From an uncultured Bacteroidales bacterium (GTDB taxonomy: Bacteria > Bacteroidota > Bacteroidia > Bacteroidales > Bacteroidaceae): a stretch of 45,495 bases of DNA. Positions 7,289-14,729 of the stretch are shown here, piece after piece. Within the stretch, counting starts at the first letter, position 1, and the number at the start of each line of letters is the position of its first letter. The notes beneath the pieces are model-generated. The model was given only the letters and a program-made list of their open reading frames with translations, had not been told where the DNA came from and ran no database searches. The stretch covers positions 1 through 45,495 of the forward strand of contig CACWTR010000030.1 of NCBI GenBank assembly GCA_902763865.1, written 5' to 3'. The position numbers and the translations under genes are program-made.

Positions 7289-9034
7289 TTATGAATTGAG
7301 CAAGCTCTCCACTTGCGATTTGAACTCATAGTACTGCTCGCTCTTATAGGCAGAATAGTTCATCTGCTTGCAGAGGTTGATGAGCTTCTTGAAGTAGTCG
7401 ATGACGTCGAGGAAGGTGTCGAACCGGTAGTCGTCCTTGTCACAAATCTTCGTCACGAGGTTGAGAATCTCTTCCTGACGCTCGAGGGGCGTCACGGCAT
7501 CCACCTCGTCGAAGGCATCCTGCTGGAGGATGACATAGTCGATGACTTCGGACTTCCAGAAGACGATGTGGTAATCGACAGGTACGCCGTCGTCGCCCAG
7601 GATGTTGATTTGCTCGGCAATCTCCTTACCGCGCTGCATGCGGGTCTTCAGGGTCAGAATCTTCGGAATCCACTCCTCGTTGATGTGCCCCTTGATGTAC
7701 TCCGCGAACTCGGGGTACTCAAGGTACTTGGAGTAGGAATCGATGGGGTTCACAGCCGGATAGCGCTTCTTGTCGGCACGGTCCTGCTCGAGGGCATAGA
7801 AGCAGCGGGCCACCTTCTTGGTGTTCTCCGTCACGGGCTCCTTCAGGTTACCGCCTGCAGGCGACACCGTGCCAAGGAAGGTGACTGAGCCTACTTTGCC
7901 GTTGTTCAGGATGACGTAGCCGGCACGTCCGTAGAAGTTCGAGATGAGGGCACCGAGGTCCATCGGGAAGGCATCGGGGCCGGGCAGTTCCTCCATGCGG
8001 TTCGACATCTCGCGCAGTGCCTGTGCCCAGCGGGAGGTGGAGTCGGCCATGAGGAGGACACGCAGGCCCATCGAGCGGTAGTACTCGGCCATCGTCATGG
8101 CTGTATAGACGGATGCTTCGCGGGCAGCGACGGGCATGTTGGATGTGTTGGCAATGATGATGGTGCGCTCCATGAGCTTGCGACCCGTGTGCGGGTCAAC
8201 CAGTTCGGGGAACTCGGTGAAGATTTCCACGACCTCGTTGGCACGCTCGCCGCAGGCAGCGATGATGACGATGTCGGCTTCTGCCTGCTTCGATATGGCG
8301 TGCTGCAGCACCGTCTTGCCTGTTCCGAAGGGGCCGGGGATGAAACCTGTGCCGCCTTCCACGATGGGATTGAACGTGTCGATGGTGCGGACGCCTGTCT
8401 CCAGCAGTTTGAAGGGACGGGGCTTCTCTTTGTAGTTGGTCATGGCGAACTTGACGGGCCAGTGCTGAACCATATCAACCTGGATGTCCTGCCCTTGTTC
8501 GTCGGTCAGAACGGCAATGGTGTCGTGAATCTTGTACTGACCCTTCTGGGCAACACTCTTGACCGTGGCCGTGCCTTCCATTTGGAAGGGAGCCATTATC
8601 TTCAGGGGCTGGTGGTTCTCCTCCACCTGTCCGAGCCAGTCGCTGGCCTGCACCTTGTCGCCTGCCTTGACGAGAGGTTCGAAGTCCCAGAGGCGTTCAC
8701 CATCGAGCGGTTCGGTGTATTCACCACGCTTGAGGAAGACGCCCTCCATCTTGTCGAGATCGTTCTGCAGACCATCGTAGTTATGGCTGAGCATACCGGG
8801 GCCGAGCTGAATCTCGAGCATGTGTCCTGTGAACTCTGCCTCGGCTCCTACCTTCAGGCCGCGGGTGCTCTCGAAGACCTGCACATATACGTCCTGGCCC
8901 ACCACCTTGATGACCTCTGCCATCAGGCGGTCGCCACCTGTCGTGATGTAGCATATCTCGCCTTGCAGCACAGGGCCATCCACTCGGAGCGTGACCATGT
9001 TGGCAACAACGCCACTTACAATTCCTTTTGTCAT
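7289..9034 (-). CDS. atpA: V-type ATP synthase catalytic subunit A
   Basis: 581 residues, typical of the catalytic A subunit. The Walker A motif GPFGTGKT is at 234-241, followed by [12 protein letters not shown] (259-270, with the catalytic Glu of the GER motif), then [16 protein letters not shown] with the P-G-P-D-A-F-P segment. The family-specific non-homologous insertion precedes the P-loop (about 115-190). Subunit A hydrolyses or makes ATP in the A3B3 head. It lies 48 bases after the DUF2764 gene and 6 bases before subunit B. The spacer 9035-9082 contains an AT-rich palindrome (ACGTTATAACGT). Confidence 0.95.
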   Translation of the reverse strand: MTKGIVSGVVANMVTLRVDGPVLQGEICYITTGGDRLMAEVIKVVGQDVYVQVFESTRGLKVGAEAEFTGHMLEIQLGPGMLSHNYDGLQNDLDKMEGVFLKRGEYTEPLDGERLWDFEPLVKAGDKVQASDWLGQVEENHQPLKIMAPFQMEGTATVKSVAQKGQYKIHDTIAVLTDEQGQDIQVDMVQHWPVKFAMTNYKEKPRPFKLLETGVRTIDTFNPIVEGGTGFIPGPFGTGKTVLQHAISKQAEADIVIIAACGERANEVVEIFTEFPELVDPHTGRKLMERTIIIANTSNMPVAAREASVYTAMTMAEYYRSMGLRVLLMADSTSRWAQALREMSNRMEELPGPDAFPMDLGALISNFYGRAGYVILNNGKVGSVTFLGTVSPAGGNLKEPVTENTKKVARCFYALEQDRADKKRYPAVNPIDSYSKYLEYPEFAEYIKGHINEEWIPKILTLKTRMQRGKEIAEQINILGDDGVPVDYHIVFWKSEVIDYVILQQDAFDEVDAVTPLERQEEILNLVTKICDKDDYRFDTFLDVIDYFKKLINLCKQMNYSAYKSEQYYEFKSQVESLLNS

Positions 9035-9082
9035 TTTTATCTTGTTGTGTTTTGTTTATTCTTTCGTTATTACGTTATAACG

Positions 9083-9955
9083 TTATTTCGTTCCGCCTCT
9101 CTGAGCGAGGCCGGGAGCCTTGAATTCCTCTGGCACTCTTGCCTCGGAGCGCAGGTTGTCGATTATCCGGCGGAAGGTTTCCTTGCCCTTTTCGGGGTCG
9201 AGTTTTGCCCAGCGCTGCTGCATCTCGAGCTTACAGAGATAGGCAAAGACGGCTTCCATGCTGAAGGGTTCGAAGAAGGTGTGCTCGTCGAGCCACACCC
9301 ACTTGAAGGCATCTATCATCTTTTCCTTGCGGACGGGGTCTTCTTCATCGACTATCTTCATGAGCTGCGGGATATAGTCAAACTCGAGTCCGAGATTGAA
9401 GTCCTTTGTCTTGTTCTCGCGTATCATTTCCTGCACCTCGCCTTCGCCTTTGATGAAGTCGCCGACGCTCCAGCCCTGGCTGCGTGCTATCATGGCGGTC
9501 AGGATATTGGTGATGTCGAGGTTGAGCTTGTACCAGCGGCGCATCATGCGGTTGGGACAGGTGCGGATGGCGTAGTCGAAGAATTGGAAGGCCATTTCGT
9601 CTTCGGGGAAGTAGCCTGCCTTGTCCTTGTTGAAGTTGTACTCGCGGGCAAAGACGCTCATGAAGGACGGGTAACGATGGACGTTGAAGTTGAGTTCCCT
9701 TGCGCTGGTGATGAGGTCGCGGAACTGGTCGATGGTGAAGTTTCCCATTTGGTCGATATGTGCCTCGGGGTCCTTCAGCAGCTTGACCAGATTGATGCAG
9801 TCGAAGTGCAGGAAGAAGTAGAAGAGCAACTTCCTGTCGGACGGCGTGAGCACTTCTTCGCACTGCTCGCGCATGTCCTCGATGCTCATTCCCGGCTTTG
9901 CGTCCTGCAGGTCAATGTCCGGCAAGCCGGCTATCATGCAATAGTAGTTGGCCAT
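9083..9955 (-). CDS. DUF2764 protein, V-ATPase C-like subunit
   Basis: 290 residues of the DUF2764 family, which in Bacteroidetes sits between subunits E and A of the V-ATPase operon and is thought to stand in for subunit C. It starts MANYYCMIAGLPDIDL, a start typical of the family, and is mostly helical with conserved aromatic and acidic segments (LLFYFFLHFDCINL, NRMMRRWYKLNLDITNILTAMIAR). No catalytic motif is visible, in line with a structural role linking stalk and membrane parts. The function is inferred from context and family. Confidence 0.88.
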   Translation of the reverse strand: MANYYCMIAGLPDIDLQDAKPGMSIEDMREQCEEVLTPSDRKLLFYFFLHFDCINLVKLLKDPEAHIDQMGNFTIDQFRDLITSARELNFNVHRYPSFMSVFAREYNFNKDKAGYFPEDEMAFQFFDYAIRTCPNRMMRRWYKLNLDITNILTAMIARSQGWSVGDFIKGEGEVQEMIRENKTKDFNLGLEFDYIPQLMKIVDEEDPVRKEKMIDAFKWVWLDEHTFFEPFSMEAVFAYLCKLEMQQRWAKLDPEKGKETFRRIIDNLRSEARVPEEFKAPGLAQRGGTK

Positions 9956-9963
9956 GTAGTATT

Positions 9964-10058
9964 TTACGATTTTACAATTTCACAATTTTACAATTGTAGT
10001 CGTCGAAAGAGTGGCAGGGCTGTGCAATTGTCAAATTGTCAGGTTGTCAAATTGTCAA
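9964..10058. repeat. Imperfect palindrome of short TTGTCAAAT-type repeats
   Basis: The spacer between subunit E and DUF2764 has two halves of short repeats: (TTTTACAATTTCACAA...) at about 9964-9996 and (CAATTGTCAAATTGTC...) at 10025-10058. The reverse complement of the left half matches the right half except mainly at A/C positions, so a long hairpin can form in the mRNA. Such words are dispersed in Bacteroidetes genomes. Confidence 0.6.
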
Positions 10059-10059
10059 A

Positions 10060-10647
10060 TCAGAATAGCATTTCTACGAGCTGCGGACGCAGGAAGTTCT
10101 TGAAATACGTTTCGAACTCATCCTTGCCGAAGTTCACTTTGTAGCTGCCGTCGGCGGGCGCGATGGACAGCAGTGTGTCCTTGCCGTTGACCTTGTTGAT
10201 GGTCAGGCCCTTGTCGAGCAATGCCTTGGCTTTGGCTGCAAAGTATGCCTTGAGGCTGTCGGCCTCGCTGCTGGAGAGGACGGGGGGCTCGGCTTCGGTC
10301 CACTTCTGGGCCAAGGCTACGGCAAACTGGCCCAGGAAGTCGGGGTTTGCCGTCATCTCGCTGACAGCTTCTTTCACCACGCCGTCGGTCAGGACGTTGG
10401 TTATCTCGCTCTTGAGAGCGCTGAGGGCCTGGCCCGTGTACATCTTGAGTTCGTTGCGTGTGTTGGCTGCAGTCTCGGCGGCTTCCTTCTGTGCTTGCGC
10501 CGCAATCTCTTGGGCCTGCTGGCGGGCATCCTTCAGGATCTGTTCAGCCTGTTCCTTGGCCTGCTGGATGATGCGGTCAGCTTCGGCTTGTCCCTTCTCC
10601 ACACCCTCGCGCAGGATTTTCTCGGTGAGTTCTTGTATCTTTTCCAT
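10060..10647 (-). CDS. atpE: V-type ATP synthase subunit E
   Basis: 195 residues from ATG 10647 (MEKIQELTEKILREGVEKGQAEADRII). The open frame runs 8 codons further up, but that part has no support, whereas MEKIQELT is the usual E-subunit start. The N-terminal half is a long coiled-coil rich in Ala, Gln, Lys and Glu (AKEQAEQILKDARQQAQEI), the peripheral stalk. The C-terminal half is the globular part that binds the A3B3 head. It is the first gene of the V-ATPase operon; a promoter lies just upstream. Confidence 0.9.
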   Translation of the reverse strand: MEKIQELTEKILREGVEKGQAEADRIIQQAKEQAEQILKDARQQAQEIAAQAQKEAAETAANTRNELKMYTGQALSALKSEITNVLTDGVVKEAVSEMTANPDFLGQFAVALAQKWTEAEPPVLSSSEADSLKAYFAAKAKALLDKGLTINKVNGKDTLLSIAPADGSYKVNFGKDEFETYFKNFLRPQLVEMLF

Positions 10648-10680
10648 TAGTCTATTTGGTTTGTTTCGCAAATTACGGCA

Positions 10681-10712
10681 CGAAGATACGAAAATTCATT
10701 GGAATACCAATG
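10681..10712 (-). promoter_or_regulatory. Promoter of the V-ATPase operon, with palindrome
   Basis: On the minus strand TATCTTCG (10681-10688) is one base from the TAnnTTTG -7 consensus. TTG at 10708-10710 is the -33 element with the ideal 19-base spacer. A palindrome CATTGG-AATA-CCAATG (10697-10712) overlaps the -33 element and could be an operator. Confidence 0.55.
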
Positions 10713-10722
10713 CATATAGGCG

Positions 10723-10763
10723 AAAAAAAAGCCCTATCCGTCGTTTACCGAACAGAAGGGGCT
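10723..10763 (-). terminator. Terminator after the GH29 gene
   Basis: On the minus strand AGCCC (10759-10763) pairs with GGGCT (10730-10734), followed by a run of eight T (10723-10730). It sits 17 bases after the stop of the fucosidase gene and separates it from the V-ATPase promoter. The stem is short, but the T-run is good. Confidence 0.55.
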
Positions 10764-10779
10764 GTAGTGGAATGATGCT

Positions 10780-12153
10780 TCAATAGACTCCTACCTCCGA
10801 GAGGGCGAGTTTGCCGCGGTGCCGGGTTATGACGATGCGCACCTTTTCTGCCTTGACAGGTGGGAAGCGATGCTGCTTTACCCGGCACTCGGGGGCCGTT
10901 CCCTCGAAGAGCGTCTGCCAGCTGTTGCCTTGCTTGTATTCCAGCCTGTAGGTCTGCATACTGCCCTGCGTCTCCTCCACTATGGTGACGAGGGAGATGC
11001 TTTTCCGGCCTCCGAGGTCAACTTCCCACCAGGGCTCGCCGACGGAGGGATGGGAGGTCCATGCTGAAGAGAAGTCGTCGTCGTTGGCAAAGTCGCCGAT
11101 GCCGTAGTCATTGCTCCAGCTGTACTCCGTAGGACGATGCTTTGCGATGTTCTTCCCGACGATGGGGGCTTCGCAATCGGGTACGGGCTGCGTGGGACCC
11201 TCGTTGTGCCAGAGGCGGCCTATTTGCTGCAGGGCGTCGAGGGCGTTGTCGTCCATCAGGCCAGCTCTGTTCGGAGCGACATTGAGGATGAAGTTGCAGT
11301 AGGCATTATTATAGGGACGGATGTTCTCCTCCACGAGCCAGCGGACGTCCTTGAGTTGGTCGGTCGGCATGGATTCCTTCCAGAACCAGGTGCGCTGGAT
11401 AGGCAGGCAGGCCAGGGCGGGGAGGCGGTTCTCGCTGGTGCTTATCTTCTGGCCTGCTCCCTGCTCATAGCTCTTGATGTCCGTATAGAAGAGTGCTTCG
11501 CGGGGATACTTGGCGGCATTGAGGTCCATGACCAGGCAGTTGGGCTGGAGGCTCTTGACGAAGGCATATATCTCGGGGAAGGAGATTTCGTCGTAGGAGA
11601 TACGTGACCACGGAGCGTCCCACCCGTCGATGATGAGTGCGGTGATGTCGCCATAGCCAGTAAGAAGTTCCTTCAGCTGCGCCTTGATGAAGTCGGTATG
11701 CTTTCGCGGCTTGATGTGCCCCGGACGGATGCGGTGGTGCGTGTCGAGGATGCTGAAGTAGAGCATCACGGCGAGTCCCTCCTGCCGGAAAGCATCGACG
11801 TACTGCCGGACCACGTCGGTATGGGCCGGTGACTGCATGGAATTGTAGTCGGTCGTCTTGGTGTCCCAGATACAGAAGCCGCTGTGGTGCTTGGTCGTGA
11901 GGCAACCATACGTCATGCCGGCAGACTTGGCCGCCCTTGCCCACTGGCGGCAGTCGAGCTGTGTCGGAGCGAAAGCAGAAGCCGGCATGTCGGGGTCCGG
12001 CCAGTCCTCGGTGGAATAGGTCGGCATGTTGTAGTGGATGAACATGCCGAATCGCAAATCGACGAAGGCTTGCTGCAACTCGTGCAAGGTCTTCTGCTGG
12101 GCCGATGCAATGAGGGCTGTCAGCAAAAAGAGGGACAAGAAAATTCTTTTCAT
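10780..12153 (-). CDS. GH29 alpha-L-fucosidase with F5/8 C domain
   Basis: 457 residues. A signal peptide (MKRIFLSLFLLTALIASAQ) is followed by a GH29 barrel: FVDLRFGMFIHYNMPTYSTEDW (30-51), the sugar-binding KHHSGFCIWDT (88-98) and ALIIDGWDAPW (172-182). Asp176 is the likely nucleophile. Residues about 335-457 form an F5/8 type C (discoidin) domain (NIAKHRPTEYSWSND..., ...EPWWEVDLGGRKSISLVTIVE). It should release terminal alpha-linked L-fucose from glycans outside the inner membrane. It has its own terminator and a hairpin just before the start codon. It is the only glycoside hydrolase in the window and lies at the end of the SusCD/dockerin neighbourhood, which suggests fucosylated substrates. 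Confidence 0.88.
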   Translation of the reverse strand: MKRIFLSLFLLTALIASAQQKTLHELQQAFVDLRFGMFIHYNMPTYSTEDWPDPDMPASAFAPTQLDCRQWARAAKSAGMTYGCLTTKHHSGFCIWDTKTTDYNSMQSPAHTDVVRQYVDAFRQEGLAVMLYFSILDTHHRIRPGHIKPRKHTDFIKAQLKELLTGYGDITALIIDGWDAPWSRISYDEISFPEIYAFVKSLQPNCLVMDLNAAKYPREALFYTDIKSYEQGAGQKISTSENRLPALACLPIQRTWFWKESMPTDQLKDVRWLVEENIRPYNNAYCNFILNVAPNRAGLMDDNALDALQQIGRLWHNEGPTQPVPDCEAPIVGKNIAKHRPTEYSWSNDYGIGDFANDDDFSSAWTSHPSVGEPWWEVDLGGRKSISLVTIVEETQGSMQTYRLEYKQGNSWQTLFEGTAPECRVKQHRFPPVKAEKVRIVITRHRGKLALSEVGVY

Positions 12154-12168
12154 AGGGTTAGCGGATTC

Positions 12169-12188
12169 ATGGGGCTAATCAGCCCCAT
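12169..12188 (-). promoter_or_regulatory. Leader hairpin before the GH29 start codon
   Basis: A perfect 8-bp inverted repeat ATGGGGCT-AATC-AGCCCCAT ends 15 bases upstream of the ATG at 12153, where it could hide or present the ribosome site. No TAnnTTTG promoter was found in 12189-12280. Confidence 0.45.
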
Positions 12189-12280
12189 TGTTGCAACCGG
12201 GCACTTGGCACCATTTGATTAAATGTTTTCTGCAATCATACCACCTTCTCCCGTGTTTCCGACGTGTCGTACTCTTTAGT

Positions 12281-12442
12281 CTCACGAGTCGTGGCCTCTA
12301 AGCTCACGAGTCGTGGCCTCTAAGCTCACGAGTCGTGGCCTCTAAGCTCACGAGTCGATGCCCTTAAGCTCACGAGCCGTGGCCTCTAAGCTCACGAGCC
12401 GTTGCCCTTAAGCTCACGAGCCGTTGCCCTTAAGCTCACGAG
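12281..12442. repeat. 22-bp phased array, CTCACGAG core (locus 2)
   Basis: Eight perfect CTCACGAG cores start at 12281, 12303, 12325, 12347, 12369, 12391, 12413 and 12435, each exactly 22 bp from the next. Linkers vary between TCGTGGCCTCTAAG and CCGTTGCCCTTAAG. The array fills about half of the 319-bp spacer between the GH29 gene and the fasciclin gene. There are no unique spacers, so it is a pure tandem repeat. Confidence 0.9.
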
Positions 12443-12472
12443 CCGTGCACGGGGGGACAGTTCGATGGCGGC

Positions 12473-14632
12473 TTACCAGATGTCCTCCGGGTTCTCGGGG
12501 CTGTCGTAGATTTCCTTCGGGCAATACTCGAAGTAGTCGAGGTAGAGTTCCGGCCTTTCGAGGTCGAGCACTGATTTGAAGCGGACATAATACGTCTCGC
12601 CCGGGTCAAGCGTCTGGCGCACGATGATGTGGCGGCTGCAGTTTTCCTTGTCGCGTGCCGACTGGCTGTCCTGCTCGTGGTGGGCAGCCTTCATCAGGCC
12701 ATGATTGCGGAGCTTATGGTCGATCTCGATAATCTGGTCCTCGTCCTTGTCACTGTCGCGGAGGTCGCCCCACGATGCTCCTTCGCCGAAGAAGTCATAC
12801 ACGTTCTTGGTCATGTCGATAGGGATGCCGGCTACGGGCAGCTTCTCCGGGTCGCTGCCGAAATACACCTGCACCACGCCTCGGGCTGCGGTGGCAAGCA
12901 GCTTGTAGCGGAACTCGTAGGTGTTGCGCTTGGGGACGGGCGGCAGCTTGATTCTGACATCGAAGTGTCCCCATGCCTTGTCTTCGTCCTGGCAGTAGTT
13001 GGCCCAATTCGTCTTGTAGCCATTGTAGTGGATGAAGTGCGTCTCGTCGTTCAGGAACGTCATGTTGTCGAAGTACTGATAGAGGTTGTACAGGGAGACG
13101 AAGACGTGTTGGTGCCTGCCCTCGGAGCTGTCGGCACGGCGTATGCCATTGGTGATAGCCTCGGGGAAGAGCGAGAAGAGGTCGAAACGGATGCGCTCCT
13201 TGCCCATATCCTCGCTGGTGACATCGGTATAGGCCAAGGGCTGGTCGATGGGGTAGATGCAGGCATTGACGATGTCCGTCACCTCAACCATCGGGTGGCT
13301 CGTCTGGATGAGAATGCCCTGCTTTTCAGGGGCGCAGTAGCTTTCGTGACCGGTGGCGCCGGCAACGGGCAGGCCGTTGTCCCTTTCGGGGAAGCGGTTA
13401 AGGTAGATGCCGTTGCTCTCCAGGCTCTCGTAAATCTTTATCAGGCGGTCTCCGCCGAACACGGGATACCACTCGAAGACGGGAATGGTGTAGGGAGAAG
13501 ACAGCTTGTTCCAGTTGAAGCCTATCTCGTTGCAATGATAGACGAGCTTATTGGCCGGAATCCTCATGGGCAGTATGTGATAGACTGTCCACTGATAGAG
13601 CATGTTCTTCGGCGAGGTGTAGTCGGTGTTGGCCTGATAGCCATAGCCGCTATGGTACATATTGTGGGAGACAATCCAGTCTTGCAGCCTATCGACAGCA
13701 TCGGATGCAGTCGGGTCGATGCCTTGCGACTTCCAGTAGTCGTCGGTTTCGCAGAAGAACGTGAAACCGTACTTTCGATGCTCCGGAGCATGTGCATCCG
13801 GGTCGCCGGCGGTTCTGGACATGTCGCTGCCTCCCTTGCTTTCGTAGTCCTTCATGTTGAGGTCGTCGCCCATCTGCTGATAGAGTTGTTCGTAGGCCTC
13901 ATCGCGCACCTTGCTCAGCGTGTCGAGCAGTCCGCATGCCTGCAGAGCCTTGGCGAACATGAGGTAGCCTTCGCGCTTCTCGTCCAGTATGTTCTGTATG
14001 TAGCGGGCACACGACTCATCCTTGGGTGCGATAACCCTGTGCAGCCGGTGGAGCACGCCGTTGATGAGCGGAATGTCGCAGTTGACAGGGTCTATGCCAC
14101 AATCCTTGTCAAGATAGACGGTGTCGCTCTTGCTCCTGTTGACGGTGAGCTTGTGGTCATAGATGTTTGGCAGAGGGAACTGAGCATTCTCCTTTCCTTC
14201 GCCAAAGGAGTTAATCATGTCGATTGTATATCGTTGGGTCTCCGTGTCGTGGCCGTCGATAATCGTGTTGAGCACAACGACCTTACGGACGGAGTCCAGT
14301 TTTCTTTCATCGGGAAAGGCGTCCCACGAGGGTTCGCTGATCAGGCCTTGCGCCACCAGGTCGTTCAGGTAGTTGTCAATGGCCTTGTTGGTGAGGGCGA
14401 AGCAAGTAAAGTTGCCTCGTGCCGTCAGGAGTTGATAGACGGAAGACTGGCTCTTATTGCTCACTGGCACCAGTTTCGTCAGTTCGAGGTACTGCGAGTA
14501 TTCTGCATGTGCTTCAAGATAAGTGGCAACGGTATGTTCCCTGAAGACGTAGCGGGAGGAGGTATCAACTTCCTCTGAACAGGAACATACGATGAAGAGC
14601 AGGGCGGTAAGTATAAGGACAGACTTCCTCAT
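12473..14632 (-). CDS. Fasciclin (FAS1) domain lipoprotein
   Basis: 719 residues with a lipoprotein signal (MRKSVLILTALLFIVCSCSEE). The first FAS1 domain spans about 30-203, with the two family motifs FTCFALTNKAIDNYL (75-89) and INGVLHRLHRVIA (190-202). A second, degenerate unit starts near 222 (GYLMFAKALQACGLLDTL). The C-terminal 200 residues form a beta-rich region (NTYEFRYKLLATAARGVVQVYFGSDPEKLPVAGIPID) like those in fasciclin proteins of SusCD operons, though this gene has no SusCD directly beside it. FAS1 domains mediate adhesion, so surface binding to glycan or protein is a reasonable inference. It has a candidate promoter and follows a terminator, so it may be its own unit. Confidence 0.82.
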   Translation of the reverse strand: MRKSVLILTALLFIVCSCSEEVDTSSRYVFREHTVATYLEAHAEYSQYLELTKLVPVSNKSQSSVYQLLTARGNFTCFALTNKAIDNYLNDLVAQGLISEPSWDAFPDERKLDSVRKVVVLNTIIDGHDTETQRYTIDMINSFGEGKENAQFPLPNIYDHKLTVNRSKSDTVYLDKDCGIDPVNCDIPLINGVLHRLHRVIAPKDESCARYIQNILDEKREGYLMFAKALQACGLLDTLSKVRDEAYEQLYQQMGDDLNMKDYESKGGSDMSRTAGDPDAHAPEHRKYGFTFFCETDDYWKSQGIDPTASDAVDRLQDWIVSHNMYHSGYGYQANTDYTSPKNMLYQWTVYHILPMRIPANKLVYHCNEIGFNWNKLSSPYTIPVFEWYPVFGGDRLIKIYESLESNGIYLNRFPERDNGLPVAGATGHESYCAPEKQGILIQTSHPMVEVTDIVNACIYPIDQPLAYTDVTSEDMGKERIRFDLFSLFPEAITNGIRRADSSEGRHQHVFVSLYNLYQYFDNMTFLNDETHFIHYNGYKTNWANYCQDEDKAWGHFDVRIKLPPVPKRNTYEFRYKLLATAARGVVQVYFGSDPEKLPVAGIPIDMTKNVYDFFGEGASWGDLRDSDKDEDQIIEIDHKLRNHGLMKAAHHEQDSQSARDKENCSRHIIVRQTLDPGETYYVRFKSVLDLERPELYLDYFEYCPKEIYDSPENPEDIW

Positions 14633-14664
14633 TGTTGTAGTCGGGATAAATGTTTGTTAGAAGT

Positions 14665-14672
14665 AAAGATAT
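14665..14672 (-). promoter_or_regulatory. Candidate -7 element of the fasciclin gene
   Basis: TATCTTTA on the minus strand differs by one base from TAnnTTTG and lies 32 bases before the ATG at 14632. It touches the foot of the preceding terminator hairpin; no clear -33 element. Confidence 0.35.
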
Positions 14673-14707
14673 TCTCTTGGTCAGGCACGGGGCCTGACCA
14701 AGAGAAT
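14671..14707 (-). terminator. Strong hairpin after the 1708-residue gene
   Basis: A perfect 16-bp inverted repeat: ATTCTCTTGGTCAGGC (14671-14686) against GCCTGACCAAGAGAAT (14692-14707) with a 5-base loop. It lies 22 bases downstream of the stop at 14730. Confidence 0.75.
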
Positions 14708-14729
14708 GTTAGAGAGTTAACTGTGTCGA

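Noticed and set aside
8189-10144. Plus-strand open frame of 651 codons over V-ATPase A, DUF2764 and E
   Set aside because: Antisense to three well-supported operon genes; no family features.
12281-12442. CRISPR array
   Set aside because: The 22-bp units follow each other without unique spacers and no cas gene is nearby, so it is a tandem repeat. The same holds for the arrays at 4970-5087 and 24216-24289.
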